This document shows positions 55,402 through 64,000 of a stretch of 64,000 bases of DNA, piece after piece. The translations under genes and the position numbers were made by a program. This DNA comes from Dyella jiangningensis. GTDB taxonomy: Bacteria; Pseudomonadota; Gammaproteobacteria; Xanthomonadales; Rhodanobacteraceae. The stretch spans positions 2,530,772 through 2,594,771 of the forward strand of contig CP007444.1 of assembly GCA_000632805.1 (NCBI GenBank), read 5' to 3'. Positions within the stretch are counted from its first letter, which is position 1. The number at the start of each line of letters is the position of its first letter. The notes under the pieces are model-generated. The model saw only the letters and a program-made list of their open reading frames with translations, did no database searches and was not told the origin of the DNA.

Positions 55402-56910
55402 ATGACTGACATCCTGATCGGCCGCAACGACAGCACCAGCGTGTGCCTGGACCCGCACTACGGCAATCGTCACGGCATGATCGCGGGCGCCACCGGTACC
55501 GGCAAATCGGTATCGCTGATGGTGCTGGCCGAGGGCTTTTCGAAGCTGGGCGTGCCCTGCTTTCTGGCCGATGCCAAGGGCGACCTCGCGGGTCTGTCGA
55601 TGGCCGCCGGCGAGCCGGGCGACAAGCTGAAGGCACGACTGGCCAAGCTGCAGCTCAACGACTGGAAGCCGCAGGCGAACCCGGTGATCTTCTGGGACAT
55701 CTACGGCAAGCTCGGTCACCCGGTGCGCGCCACCATCAGCGAGATGGGGCCGACGCTGCTGGGCCGCATCCTCGAGCTCAACGACACGCAGGAGGGCGTG
55801 CTCGAAGTGGTTTTCAAGGTGGCCGACGATCAGGGCTGGCTGCTGCTCGATCTCGCCGACCTGCGTGCCCTGCTCGGCTTTGCCAGCGAAAATGCCAAGG
55901 ATATTTCCACCCACTACGGCCTGATCAGCACGCAGAGCATCGCGGCGATCCAGCGCGCGGTGCTGAAGCTGGAACAGGATGGCGCCGACCAGTTCTTCGG
56001 CGAGCCGGCCCTGGAGCTTTCCGACCTGATGCGGCAGGACATGAGCGGCCACGGCGTGATCAACATCCTCGCTGCCGATCAGTTGATCCTCAAACCTCGC
56101 CTGTACTCCACCTTCCTACTGTGGCTGTTGTCGGAACTGTTCGAACAGCTGCCCGAAGTCGGCGACCTCGATCAGCCCAAGCTGGTGTTCTTCTTCGATG
56201 AAGCCCACCTCTTGTTCGACGATGCGCCGCCTGCGTTGCTCCAACGCGTGGAACAGGTGGTGCGCCTGATCCGTTCCAAGGGCGTGGGCGTGTATTTCTG
56301 TTCGCAGAACCCGGACGACGTGCCGGGCAACATCCTCGGTCAGCTCGGCAATCGCGTGCAGCATGCGCTGCGTGCGTTCACTCCGCGCGACCAGAAGGCG
56401 GTAAAGGCCGCTGCCGAAACCTTCGTGGCCAACCCCAGGATCAACGTGGCCGACGCCATCACGCAGCTGGCGGTCGGCGAAGCGCTTGCGTCAACGCTGC
56501 GCGACGGCGGCGTGCCCTCTCCCGTGGAGCGCGTGCTGGTGACCTCGCCCACGGCGCGCATCGGTGCGATCACCGACGTCGAACGCAGCCTTGTGCGCCA
56601 GCGATCCCCAGTCGGCGGCAAGTACGACACGGCGGTCAACCGTGAATCCGCTGCCGAGATGCTCGCCCAGCGAGCCAGTGAGAAGACCGCCAATGCCCAG
56701 GTCATCGCAAAACGCGGTTCGAGCGATGCCGCCACCGAGAAGCAAGGCCCGGACTGGACTGACGCAGTAAAGGATGCCTTGCTCGGCACCAGTCGTCGCC
56801 AGGGCATGATCGAAGCGATGGCGAAATCCGCCAGCCGCGCGGTGGGTTCGAGGCTTGGACAGCAGATCGTGCGTGGCGTGCTGGGCGGCATCTTCGGCGG
56901 CAAGCGCTGA
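55402..56910 (+). CDS. HerA-like ATPase (YjgR / DUF853 family)
   Basis: 502 residues. Walker A is GATGTGKS (29-36), Walker B is KLVFFFDEAHLLF, and VYFCSQNPDDVP is a sensor-like segment. The DUF853 landmarks FLADAKGDLAGLS and NPVIFWDIYGKLGHPVR are present. E. coli YjgR is the named relative; the family is predicted to be a hexameric FtsK/HerA-type NTPase of unknown role. No NurA-like nuclease is adjacent. GGAGGAAGGAA precedes the ATG. Possibly co-transcribed with the membrane protein 51 bp downstream. Confidence 0.92.
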   Translation: MTDILIGRNDSTSVCLDPHYGNRHGMIAGATGTGKSVSLMVLAEGFSKLGVPCFLADAKGDLAGLSMAAGEPGDKLKARLAKLQLNDWKPQANPVIFWDIYGKLGHPVRATISEMGPTLLGRILELNDTQEGVLEVVFKVADDQGWLLLDLADLRALLGFASENAKDISTHYGLISTQSIAAIQRAVLKLEQDGADQFFGEPALELSDLMRQDMSGHGVINILAADQLILKPRLYSTFLLWLLSELFEQLPEVGDLDQPKLVFFFDEAHLLFDDAPPALLQRVEQVVRLIRSKGVGVYFCSQNPDDVPGNILGQLGNRVQHALRAFTPRDQKAVKAAAETFVANPRINVADAITQLAVGEALASTLRDGGVPSPVERVLVTSPTARIGAITDVERSLVRQRSPVGGKYDTAVNRESAAEMLAQRASEKTANAQVIAKRGSSDAATEKQGPDWTDAVKDALLGTSRRQGMIEAMAKSASRAVGSRLGQQIVRGVLGGIFGGKR

Positions 56911-56961
56911 AACGCCTCCGATACGCCCAATGATTCGACGCGCGCAAAGTTAAGAGGCCCT

Positions 56962-58224
56962 ATGCCACGCATCGCAACCGTCGACGCCGACACGCCATTC
57001 CGTGAGCGCTTCATTGCCGGCCTGGCCTACCCGTTGCGTGGCGGCGGCCTTGCCACCTGCGTCGTGCTGGCGCTCGCGCATTATCTCGCACTCCTCCCCA
57101 GTTACATCGGCGTCATCGCGGCGTTCACGCTATGGGGCGCCACCTGGCGCTACGCCGCCACCTGCCTGCTGCACACCGCCAACGGTTACGCCGATCCACC
57201 CGACATCGGCGTGGACGAGAATCCCGCCGCCGGCAATGGGCTCACGGCCATCCATCTGTTCGCCTTCGCGCTCTGTTTTGTCAGCGCTGTGTTCTATCCG
57301 CAGGCGCTGTGGCCGCTGGTCCTGTTGTTCGCGCTGACCCTGCCCGCCATCGACATGTCGCTTGCCTTCGACGGCAGCCTGGAACTGGCGATGAGCCCGG
57401 TGAACTGGTGGGAGGTGATGCGCCGCTTCGGTTGGGCATACCTGATCCCGGTGGGGTTGAACCTGGCGACGGGCGTATTGATCGTGCTCGCATCGGTGGC
57501 GGCCACGTTCCTTCCCAGGCTGATTTCGCTGCCGCTGTACGCCTTCGCCTATACCTACCTGATCATCCTCAACCTGCACCTGATGGGCGCAATGATTCAC
57601 CAGCGTCACGAAAGCTTCGACCTTGAGCCTGAAGCGGAAAAGCTCATGCGCGAGGGCGGCTACGACGACGATGCCCATCTGCTCGAACAGGTGAGAGCCG
57701 TTGCCACTACCGATCGTCAAGCCGCCATCGGCATGCTGGTGACGCGCATGCAGGGCCGCAGCGCACCTGCGCAGCTACACCAGGCTTATCGTGAGCTGCT
57801 GAGACAAGAGGGCCTGCGCGACGGCCTGCTCGAACATGGACAGATATGGATCGCGGTCCTGCTGGCGAACCATGAATCGCGACGCGCGCTGGGGCTGGTG
57901 CAGGAATGCATGGAGATCGAACCCGCGTTCCTGCCGGATGCGCCAGAGCACGCGGACGCGTTGGCCAACCTCGCCGCGCGCTCCGGCATGACGCGCCTGG
58001 CGCTCAAGCTATGCAGGGGTTATCTGGCGCATTGGCCGCGCTCGCCGGAAGCACCGCGCATGGGTCTTCTTGCTGCGCGCTTGCTCGGCGACGAGCTTGA
58101 CCAACGCACGGAAGCGATCGTGCTGCTGGGCAAGCTCGTCGCCGCGTGGCCCGAGCATCCTCTGCATCACGACATGCACGCGCTCGCACGGCGCCTGCAG
58201 GACCCGCAGCCCCGACCGGCGTGA
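56962..58224 (+). CDS. membrane protein with C-terminal TPR-like region
   Basis: 420 residues, not assigned to a named family. The first ~215 residues have five to six membrane helices, with [17 protein letters not shown] resembling DUF4013/YesL-type membrane proteins. From about 225 the protein is soluble and helical, with repeated units such as [14 protein letters not shown] and [29 protein letters not shown] that look like degenerate tetratricopeptide repeats. It lies downstream of the HerA-like ATPase on the same strand. Function unknown. Confidence 0.75.
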   Translation: MPRIATVDADTPFRERFIAGLAYPLRGGGLATCVVLALAHYLALLPSYIGVIAAFTLWGATWRYAATCLLHTANGYADPPDIGVDENPAAGNGLTAIHLFAFALCFVSAVFYPQALWPLVLLFALTLPAIDMSLAFDGSLELAMSPVNWWEVMRRFGWAYLIPVGLNLATGVLIVLASVAATFLPRLISLPLYAFAYTYLIILNLHLMGAMIHQRHESFDLEPEAEKLMREGGYDDDAHLLEQVRAVATTDRQAAIGMLVTRMQGRSAPAQLHQAYRELLRQEGLRDGLLEHGQIWIAVLLANHESRRALGLVQECMEIEPAFLPDAPEHADALANLAARSGMTRLALKLCRGYLAHWPRSPEAPRMGLLAARLLGDELDQRTEAIVLLGKLVAAWPEHPLHHDMHALARRLQDPQPRPA

Positions 58225-58349
58225 CGCTCTTCGGACAGAGGCGTCATCGCGCCATGGCCAGCCTGCGCACCTCGATCCCTGCAACCGATACGCCTGACGC
58301 CGGCCAGCCGATAGAATCCTCATCGAACACGTATGACGGACGTAACACG

Positions 58350-58847
58350 ATGACCCGCTGGCGACCGCCCGCTCCCCGCTCCACCGCCATCATCACCCGC
58401 GATGGGTTCGAGAAGCTCAAGGCCGAGCTCGATCACTTGTGGCACACGCTGCGCCCCGAAGTGGTGAAGGCCCTGGCCGCCGCGGCCGCCGAGGGAGATC
58501 GTTCGGAGAACGCTGAGTACACCTATCGCAAGAAGCAGCTGGGCGAGATCGACCGGCGCGTCCGCTATCTCAGCAAGCGCATCCCTTCATTGAAGGTGGC
58601 CGAAGGGGCACCCGCGGATCGCGAGATGGTGTTCTTTGGCGCGACCATCGAGCTGGAGAACGTCGAATCGGGCGACAACGTGGTCTATCGCATCGTGGGA
58701 CCCGATGAGACGGATGCACGCCTGGGCTGGATCAGTGTCGACTCCCCGCTCGCGCGCGCCGTGCTGAAAAAACGCCTCGATGATGAATTCGAGGCGGAAC
58801 TGCCCGGTGGCCACACGCGCTTCGCGATTGTCGCGGTCAGCTATTAG
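58350..58847 (+). CDS. greB: transcription elongation factor GreB
   Basis: 165 residues. Rescues backtracked RNA polymerase by stimulating transcript cleavage. N-terminal coiled coil with the acidic tip [26 protein letters not shown]; the YRKKQL sequence and IPSLKVAEG favour GreB over GreA. C-terminal FKBP-like domain with [30 protein letters not shown] at 58350. It is convergent with the secreted-protein gene that follows (5 bp between stops). Confidence 0.95.
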   Translation: MTRWRPPAPRSTAIITRDGFEKLKAELDHLWHTLRPEVVKALAAAAAEGDRSENAEYTYRKKQLGEIDRRVRYLSKRIPSLKVAEGAPADREMVFFGATIELENVESGDNVVYRIVGPDETDARLGWISVDSPLARAVLKKRLDDEFEAELPGGHTRFAIVAVSY

Positions 58848-58852
58848 CGCGC

Positions 58853-59344
58853 TTACTGGCCCTGCAGCAGCGCCGAGATCTGAGCCCGGTGCGAATCGAC
58901 GAAGCGCAGGTTGTCGGGATTGACCCAGACCTGATTGAGGTTGTTCGCCAGCGAGGGATCGTTACGGGCCTGCACGGCCATCACCGCATTCATCAACGCA
59001 ATGTTGGCGACCATGAACTCGCGGGGCGTAAAGCCGTACTTCTTCACCAAAGCGGGAATGCGCTGGTCGCTGGCCATCGCCTGCGCGGCGAGGTCATCCA
59101 GGCTGTGTATCTTGGTGGCATCGGGCGCTGCCTGCGGCGGAATGCCGGCGGCGCGCGCCTCGCGGGTCGCCGAAGCGAGGCGATTGAACACGTCGTCGTT
59201 GAGCGTGTAGTTCTTGATCTGCTGCTTGTCCGCATCCGGCAGGCCCGACGGCGTCAGCTGTGCATGAGCCAGCGGCGCCATGACGAACAGCAGGCCCAGC
59301 ACACCCAGGCGGCACAGGCGCAGGACACGGTCGAAAGCAGGCAT
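58853..59344 (-). CDS. secreted helical protein of unknown function
   Basis: 163 residues with a signal peptide (APLAHAQLT, about residue 28). The mature part is helical: YTLNDDVFNRLASATREARAAG, LDDLAAQAMASDQRIPALVKKYGFTPREFMVANIALMNAVMAV. The ALVKKYGFTPREF segment resembles small periplasmic DUF-type proteins common in Xanthomonadales. GGAGA lies seven bases before the ATG. The PhnD-like gene on the same strand ends 1119 bp of coding sequence upstream (stop at 59417, 72 bp away). No role known. Confidence 0.78.
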   Translation of the reverse strand: MPAFDRVLRLCRLGVLGLLFVMAPLAHAQLTPSGLPDADKQQIKNYTLNDDVFNRLASATREARAAGIPPQAAPDATKIHSLDDLAAQAMASDQRIPALVKKYGFTPREFMVANIALMNAVMAVQARNDPSLANNLNQVWVNPDNLRFVDSHRAQISALLQGQ

Positions 59345-59416
59345 AGATATCTCCGTCAAAGCCACCGGCACGGGCGCCGAAACCACAACCCTAGCATTCA
59401 GCGCTTGAACGAGGGT

Positions 59417-60463
59417 TCAGTGGCGCAGCAGCTGGTGTACCGCCGACTGGTAGTCCACGTCGATCTGCTTCAGCCGCGCGTCGCGGGCCTGCTCGCTGAT
59501 CCAGCGTCCATTGCGCGCCTGCTCGCGGATGAGCTGGAACTCCATGTCGATGAAAGGCTTGAGCACGCTCTCGTCGGCCGCGTCGAATCCGGCCAGATCC
59601 GGTATGCGTGCGAGATTGGTCCGCTCACGTTCGCCCGCCGCGCCCGGCGCGTGCCCGTAGTCGCGCATGAAGGCAATCAGCTGCTCGCGCAGCGCCTCGG
59701 GCATCCCGTCGCGCACCACCAGCACACCGGAGGGGATCAGGCTCGATCGCCAGATCACGCGAACCTGCGAAGCCTCGTTGGGGAAGTTCTGGCGGAACAG
59801 ATCAAGGTCCGGGTTATTGCAGGTAGCGACATCGACCTCGCCGTTGACCACCGCGAGCGCATTGTTCTGATGATTGGACACGCGCACGTGCGCGAAGAAC
59901 GTATCCGAATTGAGGCCGCGCGAGGCGAATACCTGTGCCTCCGGTGCAACGTAGCCGGTCACCGACAGCGGCTCGCCCCGCCCATAGCGCCAGTGCCCCG
60001 GCTTCGCGACCAGGTCCTTCAGATCATGGATGGGGCTGTCGGCCCGCACGATCAGCATCGCGACGTTGCCCTTGGCGCCATCGCTGCGCACGAACTGCGC
60101 CACCACCCGCATGTGCTGACGTTGCACGGCCTCGGTGGCAAGCCGGCCCGACAGGAAAGCGATGTCCACGCGCCTATCGGCGATCGCCCCCGACAGTCCG
60201 GCATAACTGCTGACGGACACGATATCGACGGGGTGCCCCGTGTTCTTCTCGAGATCTTCCAGCAACGGTCGCCACTGCTCGCGCGACTCCGCGGCGCTGC
60301 CGATCGGAAGAATGCCGAAATGGATCGGGGCTGGCGTTTCCTTTGCGCCGGCACCATCGTCGGCTCGGATAGGATCAGCGCATGCCAGCAGGCACGGCAG
60401 CAGGCCAACGATGAAAAGCCGCTGCAGTCTCTCCCCAAAGCGCATCCGACCAGCCTTTTCCAT
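59417..60463 (-). CDS. PhnD-like substrate-binding lipoprotein
   Basis: 348 residues of the PhnD / phosphate-phosphonate binding-protein type (type 2 periplasmic binding fold). The signal sequence ends LLAC, so the mature protein is probably lipidated. Landmarks: IHFGILPIGSAAESREQWRPLLEDLEKNTG, RRVDIAFLSGRLATEAV, FFAHVRVSNHQNNALAVVNGEVDVATCNN and VIWRSSLIPSGVLVVRDGMP. No ABC permease or ATPase is nearby, so it may serve as a sensor input or be an orphan. An internal ATG at 60445 is an alternative start. Ligand unknown. Confidence 0.85.
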   Translation of the reverse strand: MEKAGRMRFGERLQRLFIVGLLPCLLACADPIRADDGAGAKETPAPIHFGILPIGSAAESREQWRPLLEDLEKNTGHPVDIVSVSSYAGLSGAIADRRVDIAFLSGRLATEAVQRQHMRVVAQFVRSDGAKGNVAMLIVRADSPIHDLKDLVAKPGHWRYGRGEPLSVTGYVAPEAQVFASRGLNSDTFFAHVRVSNHQNNALAVVNGEVDVATCNNPDLDLFRQNFPNEASQVRVIWRSSLIPSGVLVVRDGMPEALREQLIAFMRDYGHAPGAAGERERTNLARIPDLAGFDAADESVLKPFIDMEFQLIREQARNGRWISEQARDARLKQIDVDYQSAVHQLLRH

Positions 60464-60551
60464 GCTCGTTCCCAGGCGCCTGCCGCCTAGCGTTTTAGCG
60501 CGATTGCAGAACCACCGCAATTTCAAAAATGGGAAAGGCCGTTGCAGCGGC

Positions 60552-61355
60552 TCAGAGCGCCAGGGGTGTCGGATAGCAGCGTCCGTCGCGGCGGGGCTGG
60601 TAACAAGCCGCATTCCGATGAAAAGCTTCATCGCCGTTTTCCGGATGCCAGCCGGGAATACCCGACAGCGGTAGCGGCCGCAGATCGAGCGGATCGCGCA
60701 ATAACCCGCCGCTCCTAACGCTCTCGGCACAGGCCGTGACAGCGCTGTCTGGTGTGCTATCGGCAAGAAACACCACCGCCTTGCCGACCAGCAGTTTGCC
60801 TGGCGTCAGGGCGTGCTCCAGCAAGGCGTGGCCGAAGAGATCGATCGCGATGCGGCCATCCCGCCAGGCATCGCGCTCGCGCCAGAACAACGCATGCCAG
60901 TCGTGCGCGTCCCATGCGTCCAGCAGGCGACGATCACGCACGACGACGATGACACCGGCTTCGTCGAAATGCGTCATCGCATACTGCGCGCGCGAACGCT
61001 GCTTGGAGCCCATGCGTCCGATGTCGATCACCTGCTGCTCGTTGAGCGCCTGCTTGATCCCGGGATAGCGCAGCCACACCAGGGCATTGAACAGGTCGTG
61101 CCAGTTGGATTCGCGTGTGGCTATCTCGCCATGGTCGGCGATGCGTTGCTCGTAGTGCAGACCGTCATCGAGCAACGCCGAGGTCTGCGCGACAAAGCGC
61201 TCGCGCATCGCCAACGGCCGCGCCGCATTCAATGCATCGATGCCTGGCCACACATCCGCCCGCAGCCAGTGGGCATGGGTATCCCAGTCGCTCAGCGGCG
61301 GGCGACGGAATACCTCCGGATCGATCGTGCCGCGGGCGGGCGCCACGTAACGCAT
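60552..61355 (-). CDS. DUF3025 domain protein
   Basis: 267 residues. Matches the DUF3025 pattern: WHDLFNALVWLRYPGIKQALN, FDEAGVIVVVRDRRLLDAW, IDLFGHALLEHALTPG and a C-terminal LPLSGIPGWHPENGDEAFHRN. No signal peptide. It lies 13 bp beyond the rimO stop codon on the same strand, so it is probably co-transcribed. The family has no established function. Confidence 0.9.
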   Translation of the reverse strand: MRYVAPARGTIDPEVFRRPPLSDWDTHAHWLRADVWPGIDALNAARPLAMRERFVAQTSALLDDGLHYEQRIADHGEIATRESNWHDLFNALVWLRYPGIKQALNEQQVIDIGRMGSKQRSRAQYAMTHFDEAGVIVVVRDRRLLDAWDAHDWHALFWRERDAWRDGRIAIDLFGHALLEHALTPGKLLVGKAVVFLADSTPDSAVTACAESVRSGGLLRDPLDLRPLPLSGIPGWHPENGDEAFHRNAACYQPRRDGRCYPTPLAL

Positions 61356-61368
61356 GACGCCGCTGCGA

Positions 61369-62688
61369 TCAGCCCGCCAGACGCGCGTGCAGGTCGTGCT
61401 CGTCGGCGTCTTCCACCACGACATCGACGAACTGGCCCGGCTTCAGCAGCTGGCCGTTGGCGATATGCACCACACCGTCGATTTCCGGTGCATCGGAGGC
61501 GGAACGCGCGACGGCACCGTTGGCGCCAGCCTCATCGACCAGCACCTTCAGCGTGCGGCCGATCTTGCGCTGCAGCTTGGCCGCGGAGATTTCCGCCTGC
61601 ACCGCCATGAACTGCTCGAGGCGATCTTCCTTCAATTCCTCGGATACGGCGCCCGGCAGTTCGTTGGCCTTGGCGCCGTCCACCGGCGAGTAGGCGAACG
61701 CGCCGACGCGATCGAGTTCTGCCTCGCGCAGGAAATCGAGCAGCTCCTCGAACTCCGCATCCGTCTCGCCGGGGAAGCCGACGATGAAGGTGCTGCGGAT
61801 GGTGAGGTCAGGCACGACCTTGCGCCAGTTGCGGATGCGCTCCAGCGTCTTGTCGATGTTGCCCGGGCGCTTCATCAGCTTGAGGATGCGCGGGCTGGCG
61901 TGCTGGAACGGGATGTCGAGGTAAGGAAGGATCTTGCCCTCCGCCATCAACGGCATCACCTCGTCCACGTGCGGATACGGGTAGACGTAATGCAGTCGCG
62001 TCCATACGCCGAGTTCGGAAAGGCCTTCGCACAGTTCCGTCATGCGCGTGCGGTAGCTCTTGTCGCGCCACTGGCGCTCGGCGTACTTCACGTCGACGCC
62101 GTAGGCACTGGTGTCCTGCGAGATCACCAGCAGCTCCTTCACGCCACCCTTCACCAGGCGCTCGGCTTCCACCAGCACTTCATCGACCGGACGCGACACG
62201 AGGTCGCCACGCATCGACGGGATGATGCAGAAGCTGCAGCGATGGTTGCAGCCTTCGGAAATCTTCAGGTACGCGTAGTGCTTCGGCGTCAGCTTGATGC
62301 CGGTGTCCGGGATGATGTCCAGCAGCGGGTTGCGCTTGGGCGGCAGCGCCGAATGCACGGCGGTCATCACGCTGGCGTAGTCCTGCGGTCCGGTGATCGC
62401 GAGCACGTCCGGGTAGGCTTCACGGATCAGCTCCGAGCGCTTGCCCAGACAGCCGGTGACGATGACTTTGCCGTTCTCGTGCAACGCCTCGCCGATGGCA
62501 TCCAGCGATTCCTGCACGGCCGCATCGATGAAGCCGCAGGTGTTGACGACCACGGCATCGGCAGCGCCGTAGCTGGGCACGATCTCGTAGCCCTCGACCT
62601 TCAGCTGGGTGAGGATGCGTTCGGAGTCGACCAGGGCCTTGGGACAACCGAGGCTGACGAAACCGACTTTGGGCGAGGCCTGCGACAT
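61369..62688 (-). CDS. rimO: ribosomal protein S12 methylthiotransferase
   Basis: 439 residues, radical-SAM methylthiotransferase acting on an aspartate of S12. Three cysteines of the N-terminal UPF0004 domain bind one iron-sulfur cluster (Cys15, Cys51, Cys80). The radical-SAM triad is Cys147, Cys151, Cys154 in [23 protein letters not shown] domain closes the protein. The [12 protein letters not shown] start distinguishes RimO from MiaB. ATG at 62688, no obvious Shine-Dalgarno. Followed by the DUF3025 gene. Confidence 0.97.
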   Translation of the reverse strand: MSQASPKVGFVSLGCPKALVDSERILTQLKVEGYEIVPSYGAADAVVVNTCGFIDAAVQESLDAIGEALHENGKVIVTGCLGKRSELIREAYPDVLAITGPQDYASVMTAVHSALPPKRNPLLDIIPDTGIKLTPKHYAYLKISEGCNHRCSFCIIPSMRGDLVSRPVDEVLVEAERLVKGGVKELLVISQDTSAYGVDVKYAERQWRDKSYRTRMTELCEGLSELGVWTRLHYVYPYPHVDEVMPLMAEGKILPYLDIPFQHASPRILKLMKRPGNIDKTLERIRNWRKVVPDLTIRSTFIVGFPGETDAEFEELLDFLREAELDRVGAFAYSPVDGAKANELPGAVSEELKEDRLEQFMAVQAEISAAKLQRKIGRTLKVLVDEAGANGAVARSASDAPEIDGVVHIANGQLLKPGQFVDVVVEDADEHDLHARLAG

Positions 62689-62792
62689 GGACGAGCAACC
62701 GTAACTATGCGGAAAACGGACCATTATAGCCCAGGTCGGTCCCAATCCCTGAACCACTACAATGCCGCTCTTGCCATCGATGGAGCGTCGCC

Positions 62793-63464
62793 ATGGGTCA
62801 GAACATCAATCTCAACACTACCCGCATGCAGTGCATCGGCGCCTACCTCGCCAAACCCGCAGGCAAATCCAAGGGTGGCATCGTGGTGATCCAGGAGATC
62901 TTCGGCGTCAACGAACACATCCGCCATGTGGCCGACGGCTTCGCCCAGGCCGGCTATACCGCCATCGCACCCAGCTTCTTCGATCATCTGGAGAGCGGCG
63001 TGGAGCTGGGCTACAACGAGGAAGGCTATGCGCGCGGCAAGGCGCTGGTGACCGAACTCGGCCTGGACCGCGCCGTGGAAGACGTGGCGAGCGCGGCCGA
63101 AGCCATCTCATCCGCGGGGCGCATCGGCACGGTGGGTTACTGCTGGGGTGGTACCGTGGCGATGCTCGCGGCCATGCGCCTGGGCTTGCCATCGGTGAGC
63201 TACTACGGCGCACGCAATGTGCCGTTCCTTGGCGAGAAACCGCGGGCGCCGGTGATGTTCCACTTCGGCGAGAAGGACAAGAGCATTCCGCCGGAGATGG
63301 TGCAGAAGCATCGCGACATGCTCCCGCAGATGGAGGTGTTCACCTACCCCGCCGACCACGCGTTCAACCGCGACGTCGGAAAGCAATACGACGAAGCCAG
63401 CGCGAAGCTGGCCTATGAGCGCACCCTCGCCTTCTTCGAAAAGCATCTGGCGCAAGGTGCATGA
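62793..63464 (+). CDS. dienelactone hydrolase-family protein
   Basis: 223-residue alpha/beta hydrolase. Nucleophile Cys117 in GTVGYCWGG (Cys in place of Ser is the family hallmark), acid Asp in [10 protein letters not shown] region, and His in [31 protein letters not shown] is the typical oxyanion segment. Natural substrate unknown; enol-lactones or esters. GGAG lies eight bases before the ATG. It overlaps the HIT gene by four bases (ATGA). Confidence 0.94.
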   Translation: MGQNINLNTTRMQCIGAYLAKPAGKSKGGIVVIQEIFGVNEHIRHVADGFAQAGYTAIAPSFFDHLESGVELGYNEEGYARGKALVTELGLDRAVEDVASAAEAISSAGRIGTVGYCWGGTVAMLAAMRLGLPSVSYYGARNVPFLGEKPRAPVMFHFGEKDKSIPPEMVQKHRDMLPQMEVFTYPADHAFNRDVGKQYDEASAKLAYERTLAFFEKHLAQGA

Positions 63465-63871
63465 GCCCGTTCGAGCTGGATCCGCGGCTGGCCAACGACA
63501 CTCGCCCGGTGATGTCCCTCGCCTTGTGCGATGTGCTGCTGATGAACGATGCGCGCTTTCCCTGGCTGGTGCTCGTGCCTCGCCAGGCCGGCCTCGTCGA
63601 GATCTGCGATCTTCCGCCTGAAGCACAGGCCGCTTTGTGGCAGGAGGTGAATCTCGCCGCCCAGGCGCTGCGCTCGCTGTCGCCCTTCGACAAACTCAAC
63701 CTGGGTGCGCTCGGCAACATCGTGCGGCAGCTGCATGTGCATGTCGTCGGTCGCCGCGAAGGCGATGCCGCCTGGCCGGGCCCGGTGTGGGGCAGCGGTC
63801 GGGCGGAGCCTTATGGGGAAGATGCGCTGGCATCGGTGATCGAAAAACTGCGCGCCGCATTGGCGCGGTGA
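63461..63871 (+). CDS. HIT-domain protein
   Basis: 136 residues of the histidine-triad family, nucleotide hydrolases or transferases. The signature reads QLHVHVVGR: the middle and last His (His92, His94) are kept, while the first position is Gln90. FPWLVLVPRQAGLVEICDL and KLNLGALGNIV are typical of this proteobacterial subgroup. Coupled to the dienelactone hydrolase gene by a four-base overlap. Substrate not established. Confidence 0.92.
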   Translation: MSPFELDPRLANDTRPVMSLALCDVLLMNDARFPWLVLVPRQAGLVEICDLPPEAQAALWQEVNLAAQALRSLSPFDKLNLGALGNIVRQLHVHVVGRREGDAAWPGPVWGSGRAEPYGEDALASVIEKLRAALAR

Positions 63872-63877
63872 GCGTTG

Positions 63878-63942
63878 ATCGCACGCTGAGCGCGCTCCCT
63901 CAAAAGCACAGGCTCTCTGTAGGAGCACACCCAGTGCGCGAA
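63878..63942. repeat. REP-like inverted repeat, copy 10 (reversed arm order)
   Basis: Right-type arm GATCGCACGCTGAGCGCGCT and left-type arm TGTAGGAGCACACCCAGTGC, both degenerate. It lies just beyond the HIT stop codon. Confidence 0.6.
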
Positions 63943-63969
63943 CGCCCTTCGCGAAATCCCACAAAAAAA

Positions 63970-63998
63970 AGCCCGCGAACATCGCGGGCTTTTTTCCT
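63970..63998 (+). terminator. bidirectional terminator after the HIT gene
   Basis: Stem AGCCCGCGA / TCGCGGGCT with a three-base loop, T run on the plus side and eight A before the stem, so it can terminate from either direction. Confidence 0.9.
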
Positions 63999-64000
63999 TG

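Noticed and set aside
1..64000. tRNA or rRNA genes
   Set aside because: Spacers were scanned by eye for T-loop and anticodon patterns; none was found. A covariance-model search was not possible.

Overview
The window is a gene-dense, GC-rich (roughly 65 %) chromosomal segment of a gammaproteobacterium. The best guess is a member of the Xanthomonadales/Rhodanobacteraceae (Dyella, Luteibacter or Rhodanobacter type). This rests on the gene order aroC / asd / fimV / truA / trpF / trpB-trpA / accD, the prmB-aroC neighbourhood, the CpxRA-Spy locus, and a family of dispersed inverted repeats of the type GTGGGAGCGCACCCTGTGCGCGA. No phage, insertion sequence, rRNA, tRNA or CRISPR array was seen; this reads as core chromosome with interspersed extragenic repeats.

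Layout. 0-9 kb: a MAPEG-family protein cut by the window edge, an atypical class A beta-lactamase, hutU, a small secreted protein, a translationally coupled alkylation-repair pair (Ada/AlkA fusion plus Ogt), a nucleotide pyrophosphatase-like lipoprotein and an MFS exporter. 9-18 kb: a membrane diguanylate cyclase with a YiiX-like hydrolase behind it, a coupled pair of secreted carbohydrate-type enzymes, and an EmrE-type transporter. 17-20 kb: a CpxA/CpxR-like two-component system facing a Spy/CpxP-like gene across a textbook CpxR box. 20-22.5 kb: aldo/keto reductase and divergent LysR regulator. 22.6-28.4 kb: hutF, a GNAT-nitrilase fusion, a ClC channel and hutI. 28.4-34 kb: ribosomal protein THX, a zinc-homeostasis group (Zur, MerC-like, CDF exporter) with a candidate Zur box, and gltX. 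34.7-36.8 kb: a glycosyltransferase and a PAP2 phosphatase separated by an unusually folded spacer.

36.8-52 kb is the biosynthetic block, almost all on the minus strand: accD, trpA, trpB (with a divergent LysR gene and a T-N11-A operator candidate), a JmjC-like cupin protein, trpF, truA, fimV, asd, a 2-hydroxyacid dehydrogenase, aroC, a GNAT gene and prmB. 52-64 kb holds psd, MltD, a HerA/DUF853 ATPase, greB, a PhnD-like lipoprotein, a DUF3025 gene, rimO, a dienelactone hydrolase and an HIT protein.

Two non-coding structures stand out. The only stretch over 300 bases without a gene (36,777-37,545) carries four copies of a ~90-bp unit, and a fifth lies at 41.63 kb. Each unit has three DnaA-box-like 9-mers at identical spacing (0, +23, +37) and a short GC-rich hairpin at -36. 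The 258-nt spacer before the PAP2 gene is a nested palindrome whose 32-bp outer arms (31/32 matching) include the PAP2 ribosome-binding site and start codon. Neither could be searched against databases here.
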